NCBI GenBank assembly: GCA_900316755.1
Contig: ONED01000026.1
Span: forward strand, 1-54,553
Direction: 5' to 3'
DNA: 54,553 nucleotides
Source: an uncultured Eubacteriales bacterium
Lineage (GTDB): Bacteria; Bacillota; Clostridia; Lachnospirales; Lachnospiraceae
Shown: piece after piece, positions 26,108 to 35,389 of the stretch
Numbering within the stretch: the stretch's first letter is position 1
Layout: each line of letters begins with the position of its first letter
Translations under genes and position numbers: made by a program
Notes under the pieces: model-generated
Seen by the model: only the letters and a program-made list of their open reading frames with translations
What the model was told of the DNA's origin: nothing
Databases searched by the model: none

Positions 26108-26540
26108 AAAAAGTCAATGGACAAGAACGAATCTAAGCAAAATTATTTGTGAAAATTACAAACAAAGTAGTAGGTGTCGGGTGCAATAAATTTTCCTGCA
26201 CAAATCAAAAAAATTCCCTCCGGAGAATTCAATTGTTAAAAATGGAAGGAGATTGCCTCTCGGGTAGGTATGTGCAGTGTGATTCCGTTGTAAAGAAGCA
26301 AATTCCAGTTGAATTACCTCCGATTCCACTCCCGGAGAAACCACTCTTGTTCCATGTCATCCACCGCTTTGTCATAGGGAGTGGAGGCAGAAATAAGGCA
26401 GTATAATAGGAAGGTGACTGTGAAAAAAACAGTACCAAGAAGCGTTCTCAGCATAAAGTCCTCCTTATATTATTTATACCCAATCATATTGGGTTTAAGC
26501 AGATTCAGGGCAAAAAATTATTACAAAAAAAGATTTAAGG
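26108..26540. other. Non-coding gap before the capsule control operon
   Basis: About 430 nt without a gene I can support. It contains copy 3 of the dispersed repeat at 26173-26191. Open frames of 60-85 codons exist on both strands (for example plus 26149-26406), but none has a ribosome site or a recognisable domain. The composition is mixed, as expected for decayed coding DNA. Confidence 0.4.
26173..26191 (+). repeat. Dispersed 19-bp repeat, copy 3 of 3
   Basis: GGTGTCGGGTGCAATAAAT, same orientation as the copies at 1317 and 25107. Confidence 0.55.
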
Positions 26541-26569
26541 TGGACTTTTCCTGCTTTTTTTGCTACAAT
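26541..26569 (+). promoter_or_regulatory. Promoter of the cpsB-cpsD-cpsC-LCP operon
   Basis: TGGACT (26541-26546), a 17-nt spacer, TACAAT (26564-26569). The leader would be short, about 25 nt, with AGGAAGGGG at 26588-26596 as ribosome site. Confidence 0.6.
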
Positions 26570-26602
26570 GAGATGTAACTTTGGAGTAGGAAGGGGTGTA
26601 TT

Positions 26603-27325
26603 ACGATTTTTGATATACATTGCCATGTCCTGCCGGGAGTAGACGATGGTGCAAGGAGTGCAGACTCTACAAAGAGGATGTTGAAAATAGCTGCTGAAGA
26701 AGGGATTGATGCGATTGTTGCTACGCCGCATTTTAAATATGGTATGGATGCAGCGCAGATGCAGCAGATAAAGAAAATGTACACTGTTGTTCGCAACTGG
26801 TGGAAGAGAAAAGAACCGAATAGAGAATTGTATTTGGGAAGTGAACTGTATTATAGTGAGAACCTTGTGGATGCGTTGAAGCAGGGGACTGCACTGACGA
26901 TGAATGACACGTCCTATGTTCTGGTAGAGTTTCCGGTGTATGCAGAAGTTTCGCAGGTCGAGAGAGCAGTCCGGAATTTGCGGTATGCAGGGTATATTCC
27001 TATCATCGCTCATGTGGAGCGGTATCAGCATTTGCGGGATGCCGGGAGAGTTAAGAACCTGATTGAAATAGGAGCATATATCCAGACGAATGTGTCTGTG
27101 ATTATGGGAAAGCACAGCTGGAGTTCGAAACGTCGTACCATGAAGTTTTTGAAGCAGGGACTGATTCATTTCATAGCAACAGACGCACATAATTCGAAGG
27201 AGAGACGTCCGGAGATGAAGAAATGTGCGGCATATTTAGGAAAAAAATTGGGGAGAGAAAAGACGCATCAGCTTCTGGTGGAGAATCCGGAGAAGATGCT
27301 CAGAGGAGAAGAATTAAATGGATAA
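26603..27325 (+). CDS. cpsB: CpsB/CapC-type PHP tyrosine-protein phosphatase
   Basis: This 240-aa manganese-dependent phosphatase of the PHP family would dephosphorylate the CpsD kinase and tune capsule export. All metal-binding blocks are present: 'DIHCHVLPGVDDGA' (residues 4-17), 'VATPHF', 'LGSELYY', 'IIAHVERY' and 'TDAHN'. No ATG, GTG or TTG starts the frame before the HxH motif. At the position expected for the start, 6 nt after AGGAAGGGG (26588-26596), the codon is ACG (26603-26605), followed by ATT TTT GAT. So the gene either initiates at ACG or has lost its start. The first in-frame ATG (26678) would remove the HxH metal ligands. It overlaps cpsD by 8 nt. Confidence 0.8.
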   Translation, partial: TIFDIHCHVLPGVDDGARSADSTKRMLKIAAEEGIDAIVATPHFKYGMDAAQMQQIKKMYTVVRNWWKRKEPNRELYLGSELYYSENLVDALKQGTALTMNDTSYVLVEFPVYAEVSQVERAVRNLRYAGYIPIIAHVERYQHLRDAGRVKNLIEIGAYIQTNVSVIMGKHSWSSKRRTMKFLKQGLIHFIATDAHNSKERRPEMKKCAAYLGKKLGREKTHQLLVENPEKMLRGEELNG

Positions 27326-28031
27326 GTTGGATTTGATTGAAAAGACCGCGTTGACAGGTCAGGAAAAGGAGTTATATCGTACTCTGAGGACGAATGTGGA
27401 GTTTACAGGGATTGAGAACAAAGTGATTGCAGTGACGAGCTGCATGCCGGATGACGGAAAGACGACGGTTTCTTTCCAGCTTGCAAGTGCATTGGCGGAG
27501 AACGGTAAGAAAACGCTGTACATAGATGCAGACCTCAGAAAATCGGTGTTTACACAGCGGTTTGAGGTGAAGGAAAATCCAAAAGGAATCAGCCATTATC
27601 TTTCCGGGCAGGCGACGCTTACGGAGGTTCTGTTTAAGACCAACCGGGAGCGCTTGTATGTGATACCGGTGGGAGCCTTTCCGAATAACCCGACGGAATT
27701 ATTTGGAAAAGAGCGTTTTGGGCAGCTTTTGGAGGAGCTAAAGAAGGTATTCGATTATGTAATCATTGACACACCGCCGCTTGGAAGTGTGATTGACGCA
27801 GCGGTTATTGCAAAAAGATGTGATGCCTCCATACTGGTGGTAGCTTCGGACAGTTGTTCGAGGGGCTTTGTAAAGAGTGTGATTACCCGCCTTAAGAATG
27901 CCAATCCAAATTTCCTCGGTGTGGTACTCAATAAAGTGGCTACCAAGGGGAATACCTATTATGGCAAGGAATATGGACATTATTATGGAGACGATAAGCG
28001 CACTTCTGTCTCCGGGAAAAAAACGGAATAG
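27318..28031 (+). CDS. cpsD: CpsD-type BY-kinase (capsule tyrosine kinase)
   Basis: The 237-aa cytoplasmic bacterial tyrosine kinase has a Walker A 'SCMPDDGKTTVSFQLA' (K48), Walker A' 'LYIDADLRKS' (D70-D72) and Walker B 'VIIDTPPLGSVIDA'. The C-terminal Tyr cluster 'NTYYGKEYGHYYGDDKR' is the expected autophosphorylation tail. It needs the cytoplasmic end of CpsC for activity, and the cpsC gene follows 12 nt downstream. The GLCM-like order B-D-C here differs from the B-C-D order common in streptococci. Confidence 0.92.
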   Translation: MDKLDLIEKTALTGQEKELYRTLRTNVEFTGIENKVIAVTSCMPDDGKTTVSFQLASALAENGKKTLYIDADLRKSVFTQRFEVKENPKGISHYLSGQATLTEVLFKTNRERLYVIPVGAFPNNPTELFGKERFGQLLEELKKVFDYVIIDTPPLGSVIDAAVIAKRCDASILVVASDSCSRGFVKSVITRLKNANPNFLGVVLNKVATKGNTYYGKEYGHYYGDDKRTSVSGKKTE

Positions 28032-28043
28032 GAGATGAGAAGG

Positions 28044-28808
28044 ATGAACGAGAAACAGGTTATGGAAACGGATGATATGGAAATCGATCTCATTGATTTG
28101 GCGAAGGTATTATTGAAAAGATGGTGGTTGATTCTGATTGCGGCGGTTGTTGGTACAGTGGCAGCAATTCTGGTTACTGTTTTTACGATTACACCGATGT
28201 ATCAATCGCAGGCGATGCTATATGTGCTGACCAATACAACCAGTGTAACTTCTGTGGCGGATTTGCAGATTGGCTCGGCGATTACAGGGGATTTTGCGGT
28301 AATTGCTACCAGTAAACCGGTCATTGATAAAGCGATTGATTCCATTGAACGGGACGAGGGTGTTACCTTTACCAGAGCAGATATTAAAGGAATGTTGACA
28401 GTGACGAATCTGGAAGATACCCGTATCTTGGTGATAGAGGCAGTCAGTGCAGATCCGGATTATGCGCGGATGGTTGCGAATGCGGTAGCAGATGCGACGG
28501 CAGTGCGGATGGAAGAGATTACGAAAAAGGATCCTCCGACGATTGTAGAGCAGGCAGAGACTTCAAAAGCTCCGATTAGTCCGAGCCTTCCGAAGAACGC
28601 AGTACTGGGATTTTTGATTGGAGCACTTTTTGTATGTGCAATCCTGGTAGTTCGCTACATGCTGAATGACAACATTAAATCTGAAGAGGATGTTATGAAG
28701 TATCTTGGAGAGGTGCCGCTGGTATCCATTCCGGTCATTAAGAACAAAGGTAACAAGACTGACGAGTTAAAACAGCAAAGAGGAGATAAACGTGGAAGGA
28801 AGAGATAG
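28044..28808 (+). CDS. cpsC: CpsC/Wzz-type chain-length and kinase adaptor
   Basis: The 254-aa protein has two membrane helices (about 33-55 and 195-215) around an outer domain, as in YveK/CpsC proteins. The N-terminal 'IDLIDLAKVLLKRWWLILIA' is the Wzz signature, and the proline-bearing 'SKAPISPSLPKNAVLGFLIG' precedes the second helix. The C-terminal basic tail probably contacts the CpsD kinase. I start at ATG 28044, with AGGAG (28030-28034) 9 nt upstream; the earlier ATG at 28035 directly abuts that site and is unlikely. It overlaps the LCP gene by 17 nt. Confidence 0.9.
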   Translation: MNEKQVMETDDMEIDLIDLAKVLLKRWWLILIAAVVGTVAAILVTVFTITPMYQSQAMLYVLTNTTSVTSVADLQIGSAITGDFAVIATSKPVIDKAIDSIERDEGVTFTRADIKGMLTVTNLEDTRILVIEAVSADPDYARMVANAVADATAVRMEEITKKDPPTIVEQAETSKAPISPSLPKNAVLGFLIGALFVCAILVVRYMLNDNIKSEEDVMKYLGEVPLVSIPVIKNKGNKTDELKQQRGDKRGRKR

Positions 28809-29775
28809 CAGGAAAAAGAAACTCCTTTTGCTTCTCTTTGGACTGCTTCTGGTAGCAGGGGTGGCGGTGCTTATCAAGTTCCTTCTGTCCGATTCGGATT
28901 CGGAGTGGGATGATGATCAGAGCCAGAGTACGATTGGCGAGATTACCTATGAGGGACATCGTTACAGCTACAATCAGAGTTTGACAAACATTCTGTTTTT
29001 GGGGATTGACAATAATGACGTGATTCGGGAGGGGGACCTTCCCGGAGACGCCGGTCAGTCGGATTGTATTTTACTCTTGACACTCAACCGGGAAACGAAA
29101 CAGGGACAAATTTTACAGATTCCCCGTGATACCATGACAGAGGTTGATTTGTACGATGCAAGTGGAGAATACTATACAACGGTGATAGAGCAGATTACGA
29201 CGCAATATGCTTATGCGACAGGGGGACAAAACAGTTGCCGCGCGGTGAAGAAAACGGTGTCTGAGCTTCTCTATGATTTGCCAATTGACGGCTATCTGGC
29301 CATGGATATGGCAGCGGTTTCGATTGTGAACGATGCCATTGGCGGTGTCACGGTTACATTTCCGGAAGATTACACGAGGATTGACCCGGCATTTGAAAAA
29401 GGGGCAACTTTAAAGCTTGCCGGGAAACAGGCGTATGATTTCGTACACTATCGAGATACAAATCAGGATTTCAGTAACAATGGTCGTATGCAGCGGCAGA
29501 TGTTGTATGTTCCGGCGATGATTGATACCATTCAGGGGAATGCAAAACTGCAGGAGAATTATTATAAAGTCCTGTATCCTCTGATAGAGAAATATATGGT
29601 AACCGATCTTCAGGAGGACGAGATGAATAAGCTGATGGAGTATCAGTTGGATATGGAGAAGACCCAAATTCTGCCCGGAGAAGGGAAAAAAGGGGAAAAA
29701 TACGAAGAATTTTACGTAGATGAAGAAAAATTAAAAAAAATATTGATAGAAACATTTTACATTTTAGAAAAGTAG
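28792..29775 (+). CDS. LytR-CpsA-Psr (LCP) family glycopolymer ligase
   Basis: The 327-aa protein has a short cytoplasmic start, one membrane helix (about 10-28) and an extracellular LCP domain. Blocks: 'NILFLGIDNND', 'GQSDCILLLTLNRETKQGQI', 'IPRDTMTEV' (the Arg and Asp pair that binds pyrophosphate and Mg), 'INDAIGG'-like 'VNDAIGGVTV', and 'AYDFVHYRDTNQDFSNNGRM' with the RxxxxxFxxxGR motif. It should transfer the finished polysaccharide from undecaprenyl pyrophosphate to peptidoglycan. GTG 28792 has GAGGAG upstream and overlaps cpsC, so it is translationally coupled. Confidence 0.9.
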   Translation: MEGRDSRKKKLLLLLFGLLLVAGVAVLIKFLLSDSDSEWDDDQSQSTIGEITYEGHRYSYNQSLTNILFLGIDNNDVIREGDLPGDAGQSDCILLLTLNRETKQGQILQIPRDTMTEVDLYDASGEYYTTVIEQITTQYAYATGGQNSCRAVKKTVSELLYDLPIDGYLAMDMAAVSIVNDAIGGVTVTFPEDYTRIDPAFEKGATLKLAGKQAYDFVHYRDTNQDFSNNGRMQRQMLYVPAMIDTIQGNAKLQENYYKVLYPLIEKYMVTDLQEDEMNKLMEYQLDMEKTQILPGEGKKGEKYEEFYVDEEKLKKILIETFYILEK

Positions 29776-29784
29776 TGGTATAAT
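29756..29784 (+). promoter_or_regulatory. Promoter of the SPTTG surface protein gene
   Basis: TTTACA (29756-29761), a 17-nt spacer, perfect TATAAT (29779-29784). It begins inside the last codons of the LCP gene and gives the downstream gene its own transcription. Confidence 0.8.
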
Positions 29785-29834
29785 AGCGAATAGAATTATG
29801 ACATTAACAAAATGAACCTGAGGAGGTAATGGAA

Positions 29835-30428
29835 ATGAAGAAAAGAGTAATGGCATTAATTTGTGCAGCAATGTTAGTTGGGAGCATGTCATTGACAGCT
29901 TTGGCAGCACCGAGTGTTTCTGGTGAAGTGGTGAAAGAAGAGACCACACAGGCAACGACTAAGGACAATGTAAAAGTGGATGTTGTTGTTCAGAAAGTAT
30001 CTGAGGAGAACCAGAAAAAAGCAGATGAGATTAAGGACACAGCAAACCTGAAGAAAGAGCTTGAAAAACACAATGCTTATGAAGCAGGTATGAAAGTGGT
30101 AGACGTAAAAGAAGTTAAGGTTACGGGTACGATTAGCGCAGACCAGTGGCCGATTACTATCACGTTCAAAGTGAATGGTGTGAAAGCAGGCGACAAGGTG
30201 ATTTGTCTTCACTGGACAGGAACTGAGTGGGAAAAGATTGATACAACTACAGGCGAAGGAACTGTAAGTGCAAAGTTTAATTCTTTATCACCGGTTGCAT
30301 TTGTTAAGGTTGACACTGGAAGCACTACATCACCGACAACAGGCGAGCCAATCATGGTTGTTTGGGCAATCGCAGCAATCGTTGCCGGAGTAGCAGGTAT
30401 CGCATATACATCTAAGAAAAGAGCATAA
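29835..30428 (+). CDS. Secreted protein with SPTTG sortase-type anchor
   Basis: The 197-aa protein has an N-terminal signal peptide ('KKRVMALICAAMLVGSMSLT' with cleavage likely after ALAA near residue 25), a charged, partly helical middle, and a compact beta-like domain at about 90-160. It ends in SPTTG (166-170), a hydrophobic helix and KKRA: the layout of a sortase substrate. SPTTG fits the (S/P)PxTG motif reported for the class B sortase of Clostridioides difficile, and a class B sortase gene lies at 40345-41106. ATG 29835 is chosen because AGGAGG (29821-29826) is 8 nt upstream; ATG 29829 is too close. No enzymatic motif is seen. It has its own strong promoter and terminator. Confidence 0.8.
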   Translation: MKKRVMALICAAMLVGSMSLTALAAPSVSGEVVKEETTQATTKDNVKVDVVVQKVSEENQKKADEIKDTANLKKELEKHNAYEAGMKVVDVKEVKVTGTISADQWPITITFKVNGVKAGDKVICLHWTGTEWEKIDTTTGEGTVSAKFNSLSPVAFVKVDTGSTTSPTTGEPIMVVWAIAAIVAGVAGIAYTSKKRA

Positions 30429-30460
30429 TTCATAAGTAAAAGGTGATAACGCGTACATTC

Positions 30461-30516
30461 GCCCTTTGCGTAAGTATACGCAGAGGGCGTGTAAGTATAC
30501 GCAGAGGGCGTTTTTG
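30461..30516 (+). terminator. Terminator with duplicated 3' arm
   Basis: The left arm CGCCCTTTGCG (30461-30471) can pair with CGCAGAGGGCG at 30480-30490 or with a second identical copy at 30501-30511. Only the second copy runs directly into TTTTT (30512-30516). Confidence 0.8.
30471..30512 (+). repeat. Perfect 21-bp tandem duplication inside a terminator
   Basis: Two identical 21-nt units, 30471-30491 and 30492-30512, duplicate the loop and 3' stem arm of the terminator, giving two mutually exclusive hairpins that share one left arm. Confidence 0.9.
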
Positions 30517-30618
30517 CGTCCATCGAAGATTTTATTAAGATTTTCTTATAATTCCGTGAAAATCGCCACAAACGGGTTCGTTTTGTAGTAACATAGAAAA
30601 ATGTATGAGGAGGAAGTT

Positions 30619-33030
30619 ATGAGCAAGCAACTGGAAAAGACATATAATCCGAAAGAGATTGAACCGAAACTTTATGAGAAATGGTGTGAAAAGAAATATT
30701 TTCACGCAGAAGTGGATAGGAGCAAAAAACCGTTTACGATTGTCATGCCGCCACCGAATATTACGGGAAAACTGCACATGGGACATGCATTGGATAATAC
30801 CTTACAGGATATTTTAATTCGCTATAAGAGGATGCAGGGGTACAATGCCCTCTGGATTCCGGGAACCGACCATGCTGCAATTTCGACAGAGGTAAAGGTG
30901 ACCAATCAGTTGAAGGCGGAAGGAATTGATAAAAAGGAGCTTGGAAGAGAAGGGTTCCTAAAACGAACCTGGCAGTGGAAAGAGGAATACGGTGGAACGA
31001 TTACACAGCAGTTAAAGAAGCTGGGAACGTCCTGTGACTGGGACAGAGAACGCTTCACCATGGATGAGGGCTGCTCGAAAGCGGTAGAAGAAGTATTTAT
31101 AAAACTGTACGAAGAAGGGTATATTTACAAGGGACCACGTATTATCAACTGGTGTCCGGTATGTAAGACCTGTCTTTCGGACGCAGAGGTGGAGCATGAG
31201 GAGCAGGCAGGGCATTTCTGGCACATCCGGTATCCGATTGTAGGAACGGATGAGTTTCTTGAGATTGCGACCACCCGTCCGGAAACCATGCTTGGGGATG
31301 CAGCGATTGCCGTACACCCGGATGATGAGAGATACAGGGACATAGTGGGGAAGATGGTGCTGCTTCCGCTGGTAAATAAGGAGATTCCGATTATTGCGGA
31401 CAGCTATGTAGATAAGGAATTTGGAACCGGAGCCGTTAAGATTACACCGGCTCATGACCCGAATGACTTTGAAGTCGGAAAGCGTCACAATTTGCCGGAA
31501 ATCAATATTATGAATGATGATGCTACCATTAATGAATTGGGTGGTAAGTATGCAGGTATGGACCGCTATGAGGCAAGAGAGGCGATTGTGGCGGATTTGA
31601 AAGAGCAGGGCTACCTGGTCCGGATTGAAGACCATGTACACAATGTGGGAACCCATGACCGTTGCAAAACCACGGTAGAGCCTTTGATTAAGCAGCAGTG
31701 GTTTGTGAAGATGGAAGAGCTTGCGAAACCGGCAATCAATGCGATTAAGACCGGGGAGCTTAAGTTTGTTCCGGAACGTTTTGACAAGGTATATCTGAAC
31801 TGGCTGGAGAATATCCGTGACTGGTGTATTTCCAGACAAATTTGGTGGGGACACCGGATTCCTGCATATTATTGTGACGAATGCGGAGAATTTGTAGTAG
31901 CAAGAGAAATGCCAAAGGTCTGCCCGCACTGTGGCGGCACCCATTTTACCCAGGATGAGGATACGCTGGATACATGGTTTAGTTCTGCGCTGTGGCCGTT
32001 TTCTACATTGGGATGGCCGGAAAAGACGGAGGAAATGGAGTATTTCTATCCGACGGATGTTTTGGTAACCGGATATGATATTATTTTCTTCTGGGTCATC
32101 CGTATGGTATTTTCTGCTTATGCCCACACAGGGAAAGCACCGTTCCACACGGTATTTATCCATGGTCTGGTACGGGATTCTCTGGGACGTAAGATGAGCA
32201 AATCTTTAGGGAACGGAATTGACCCGCTGGAAATCATTGACAAGTATGGTGCGGATGCGCTGCGTATGACGCTGGTAACGGGAAATGCGCCGGGGAATGA
32301 CATGCGCTTTTATGATGAGCGTGTAGAGGCAAACCGAAATTTTGCCAATAAGGTGTGGAATGCGTCCCGGTTTATTTTGATGAATATGGAAGGAAAGACC
32401 ATTGAAACGCCGGCATCGGAGGAGTTATCTGTGACGGATAAATGGATTTTATCCAGGGTGAATACGCTTGCAAATGATGTCACGGAGAATATGGACAAAT
32501 TTGAGCTCGGCATTGCCCTGCAGAAGGTATATGACTTTATCTGGGATGAGTTCTGCGACTGGTATATCGAGCTGGCAAAATATCGCATCTGGCATGCAGA
32601 GGAAAACCCGAAGGCGGCAAACGCTGCTCTCTGGACGCTGAAGACGGTTTTGGCAAACGGGCTGAAGTTTTTACATCCGTTTATGCCTTTCGTTTCAGAA
32701 GAAATATATAGCGCTCTGGTTTCGGAAGAGGAATCTCTGATGATGTCAGCGTGGCCGGAATACCGGAAGGAGTGGCATTTCCCGGAAGAAGAGCGGGTTT
32801 TGGAGCACATGAAGGAAATCATTCGTGGGGTGCGAAATACCCGTGCGGAAATGAATGTGGCACCGAGCCGGAAAGCAGAAGTGTTTGTGGTATGCGAAGA
32901 TGAGGGACTTCGCACCGGTTTTGAGGAGATCAAAGTATCTGCGGCGCCGCTTATGAGTGCTCGAGCGCCTGGAAAAGGAGGAAGCAAGACTTGTAAAAGA
33001 ACTTGCCCGTGTGAATGGTATGCTGAGTAA
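30619..33030 (+). CDS. valS: Valyl-tRNA synthetase with frameshifted C-terminus
   Basis: The class Ia synthetase that charges tRNA-Val. HIGH is 'HMGH' at residues 53-56 and KMSKS lies near 524-528 ('[15 protein letters not shown]'). The editing domain ('[19 protein letters not shown]') and anticodon-binding domain ('[20 protein letters not shown]') are intact. The last 26 or so residues ('[19 protein letters not shown]' onward) are not ValRS-like: at about 32951-32958 the frame shifts, and the normal C-terminal coiled coil follows in the +1 frame (32957-33148). Firmicutes ValRS is usually about 880 aa; this product is 803. ATG 30619 has AGGAGG at 30608-30613; ATG 30601 is rejected. No T-box leader is visible. 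Confidence 0.9.
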   Translation: MSKQLEKTYNPKEIEPKLYEKWCEKKYFHAEVDRSKKPFTIVMPPPNITGKLHMGHALDNTLQDILIRYKRMQGYNALWIPGTDHAAISTEVKVTNQLKAEGIDKKELGREGFLKRTWQWKEEYGGTITQQLKKLGTSCDWDRERFTMDEGCSKAVEEVFIKLYEEGYIYKGPRIINWCPVCKTCLSDAEVEHEEQAGHFWHIRYPIVGTDEFLEIATTRPETMLGDAAIAVHPDDERYRDIVGKMVLLPLVNKEIPIIADSYVDKEFGTGAVKITPAHDPNDFEVGKRHNLPEINIMNDDATINELGGKYAGMDRYEAREAIVADLKEQGYLVRIEDHVHNVGTHDRCKTTVEPLIKQQWFVKMEELAKPAINAIKTGELKFVPERFDKVYLNWLENIRDWCISRQIWWGHRIPAYYCDECGEFVVAREMPKVCPHCGGTHFTQDEDTLDTWFSSALWPFSTLGWPEKTEEMEYFYPTDVLVTGYDIIFFWVIRMVFSAYAHTGKAPFHTVFIHGLVRDSLGRKMSKSLGNGIDPLEIIDKYGADALRMTLVTGNAPGNDMRFYDERVEANRNFANKVWNASRFILMNMEGKTIETPASEELSVTDKWILSRVNTLANDVTENMDKFELGIALQKVYDFIWDEFCDWYIELAKYRIWHAEENPKAANAALWTLKTVLANGLKFLHPFMPFVSEEIYSALVSEEESLMMSAWPEYRKEWHFPEEERVLEHMKEIIRGVRNTRAEMNVAPSRKAEVFVVCEDEGLRTGFEEIKVSAAPLMSARAPGKGGSKTCKRTCPCEWYAE

Positions 33031-33148
33031 TGAGAAATTTATCAGCAAAGCTCCGGAAGCGAAAATCAATGAGGAAAAAGCAAAACTGGAGAAATACACA
33101 CAGATGATGGAGCAGGTAAGGGAGAGACTTGCAGGACTTCGGAAATAG
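32957..33148 (+). pseudogene. Out-of-frame coiled-coil end of valS
   Basis: In the +1 frame relative to valS, 63 codons read '[20 protein letters not shown]' and '[20 protein letters not shown]', ending in 'EQVRERLAGLRK', the signature C-terminal tRNA-binding coiled coil of ValRS. It lacks a ribosome site of its own. By recalled family architecture about 40-50 residues are also missing between this part and the end of the readable valS frame, so the lesion looks like a deletion that also broke the frame. Confidence 0.8.
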
Positions 33149-33175
33149 TTTTGTAGTGAAGTAAGAGGTTAGAGT

Positions 33176-35389
33176 ATGAAACAAGTGCAATGGGGAGAAA
33201 TGAGAGAAAAGCTGCGTCAGAGGAGACAGCAAAAGAGGGAAAAATTAGAATCAAGGCTGGAAGCACGCAGAAACAGCGTATTCGGGCAGCGTATGCAGAA
33301 GGTTTATGCAGTGATGAACCGGATTTCGCTTTTGCTGCAGATGCTTCTAGCATGTGTCATTAATTTTTTGATTGAGGCGCTTTCCAGACATTCTCTGGCA
33401 AAGGCATGGAGTTATATGACGGGCTCGCCATGGGCGTTTCTGTTCAATGCATATATGATTTTTGCAACACTTTTGGTGGTTTATCTGGTAAGAAGACGTG
33501 TGTTTGCAAGGATTATTGTCAGTGCAGTCTGGCTGATTATCGGTATCGTGAACGGATATATGCTGTTTGTGCGTGTGACGCCGTTTAATGCACAGGATTT
33601 AAAAGTGGTGGATGATGCGCTGACGATGCTGGACAAGTATTTTACGGGCGTGCAGGGGGTTCTGATTATCGCCGGGATTCTTATCGTGGTGGCATGGCTG
33701 ATTCTGATGTGGAAACGGGGAGGAATCTATCAGGGAAAGATGCATCGCCTGATTGCTCTAATCGTGTTGGTTCTGGGACTTGGTGCCATTGCTCCGCTTA
33801 CCAACCTGGCGATTGACAAGCGGGTGTTGTCCAATTACTTTGGGAATATAGCGTTCGCTTATGAAGATTATGGATTGCCCTATTGTTTTTCCGCCAGCCT
33901 GTTTAATACCGGAATTGATCAGCCAAACGGTTATTCCGAAAAGGCGATTGCAGAGATGAATGCAGACGGGAAACTAAGTGAGGTATCTGAGTCGAGAGAG
34001 GATATGCCGAATATCATTTTGATTCAATTGGAGTCTTTTTTTGACACGGACGAAGTAGAATTCTTTACAACATCGGAAGATGCGATTCCGACGTTCCATT
34101 ATTTGATGCAGAATTTTTCTTCCGGGTATTGTAAAGTACCCTCCGTCGGAGCCGGCACGGCGAATACAGAGTTTGAGGTTTTGACGGGGATGAATCTGCG
34201 TTATTTCGGACCGGGGGAATATCCGTACAAAACGATTTTAAAATATCAGGAAACGGAAAGTGTTGCTACAGCACTGAAACAGTTTGGATACGGTGCACAT
34301 GCGCTCCACAACAATGGAGGAAATTTTTACAGCCGTGCCGATGTATTTGACAATATGGGATTTGACAGCTACACCAGCAAGGAGTTCATGAACATTTTGC
34401 AATTTACGGAAAATGGCTGGGCAAAGGATAATGTGTTGACACAGCATATTTTAAATGCCATGGATTCTACCGAGCAGCAGGATTTTGTGTTTGGCATTAC
34501 CGTGGAAGGACACGGGGATTATCCGGAAGAAAAGGTCATTGAAAATCCCCGCATTACGGTTCAGGGAATAGAGGACGAAGGTCTTAAGAATTCCTGGGAG
34601 TATTATGTGAATCATTTGTATGAGACGGATCAGTTTGTTGCGGATTTGATTTCGGAATTGGAAAAGCGGGGAGAGCCGACGGTGCTCATTCTCTATGGAG
34701 ACCATCTTCCGACCATGGGATTAAAGGCAACGGATTTGAAAAACAGGTATCTCTATAATACCAACTATGTGATTTGGGATAACATCGGTCTGGAGAAGAA
34801 GGACAGAAATATTCCGACGTACCAGTTGATGGCGGAAGTGTTTGACCGGCTGGATATTCATTCGGGTACGATTTTTAATTATCATCAGCAGAGACGCCAG
34901 ACGAAGCATTATCTGGCAGATTTAGAGCTGTTGCAGTATGATATGCTGTATGGAGAAGGATATGTTTACGGCGGAAAGGACAAGAAGCCTGAGCGGGAAG
35001 ATACGTTCCGGATGGGAATTCTGGATGTGACACTTTCCGGCATGGGGATGAATCTGGACGGCACCTATAGTCTGTATGGAAAGAATATGACGGCATATAG
35101 TAAAATTTATGTCAATGGAGAGAAACAGGATACGCAGTTTTTGAATAATACTCGAATAGAGCTTAAAAACTGCGGCCTGGAGGAAGGAGATACCATTGTA
35201 ATAAATCAGGTCGGCTCCGGAAACAGGATATTCCGCTCCAGTGTGGAGTATGCTTATCAGCAAGGAAAGCTGGTATTAGCGTCAGAATATGTTCCGCCGG
35301 CAGAATCTCCGGAAGGTGCAAACGGGGAAGACGCATCTGCAGACGGGGCAGCGGATTCCGGCACGACGCAGGGGGAAGTGACACCATGA
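33176..35389 (+). CDS. LTA synthase/phosphoglycerol transferase family protein
   Basis: The 737-aa protein has a basic N-terminus, about five membrane helices (about 45-220), and an extracellular alkaline phosphatase/sulfatase-fold domain (about 275-570). Metal and nucleophile blocks: 'NIILIQLESFFD' (metal Glu), 'SVGAGTANTEFEVLTGMNLR' (Thr nucleophile as in LtaS), 'HALHNNGGNFYSR', 'VEGHGDYP' and 'LILYGDHLPTMG'. About 170 C-terminal residues beyond the enzyme domain carry an acidic, Ala-rich end. Such enzymes polymerise or transfer glycerol phosphate from phosphatidylglycerol. The helix count and motifs are typical; the long tail is less common. Confidence 0.87.
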   Translation: MKQVQWGEMREKLRQRRQQKREKLESRLEARRNSVFGQRMQKVYAVMNRISLLLQMLLACVINFLIEALSRHSLAKAWSYMTGSPWAFLFNAYMIFATLLVVYLVRRRVFARIIVSAVWLIIGIVNGYMLFVRVTPFNAQDLKVVDDALTMLDKYFTGVQGVLIIAGILIVVAWLILMWKRGGIYQGKMHRLIALIVLVLGLGAIAPLTNLAIDKRVLSNYFGNIAFAYEDYGLPYCFSASLFNTGIDQPNGYSEKAIAEMNADGKLSEVSESREDMPNIILIQLESFFDTDEVEFFTTSEDAIPTFHYLMQNFSSGYCKVPSVGAGTANTEFEVLTGMNLRYFGPGEYPYKTILKYQETESVATALKQFGYGAHALHNNGGNFYSRADVFDNMGFDSYTSKEFMNILQFTENGWAKDNVLTQHILNAMDSTEQQDFVFGITVEGHGDYPEEKVIENPRITVQGIEDEGLKNSWEYYVNHLYETDQFVADLISELEKRGEPTVLILYGDHLPTMGLKATDLKNRYLYNTNYVIWDNIGLEKKDRNIPTYQLMAEVFDRLDIHSGTIFNYHQQRRQTKHYLADLELLQYDMLYGEGYVYGGKDKKPEREDTFRMGILDVTLSGMGMNLDGTYSLYGKNMTAYSKIYVNGEKQDTQFLNNTRIELKNCGLEEGDTIVINQVGSGNRIFRSSVEYAYQQGKLVLASEYVPPAESPEGANGEDASADGAADSGTTQGEVTP

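Noticed and set aside
30517-30618. Possible T-box leader before valS
   Set aside because: Only about 100 nt separate the upstream terminator from valS, with no T-box core sequence, specifier stem or antiterminator that I can see.
30310-32163. Minus-strand frames of up to 383 codons opposite valS
   Set aside because: valS motifs are unambiguous on the plus strand, and the antisense products have no domain.
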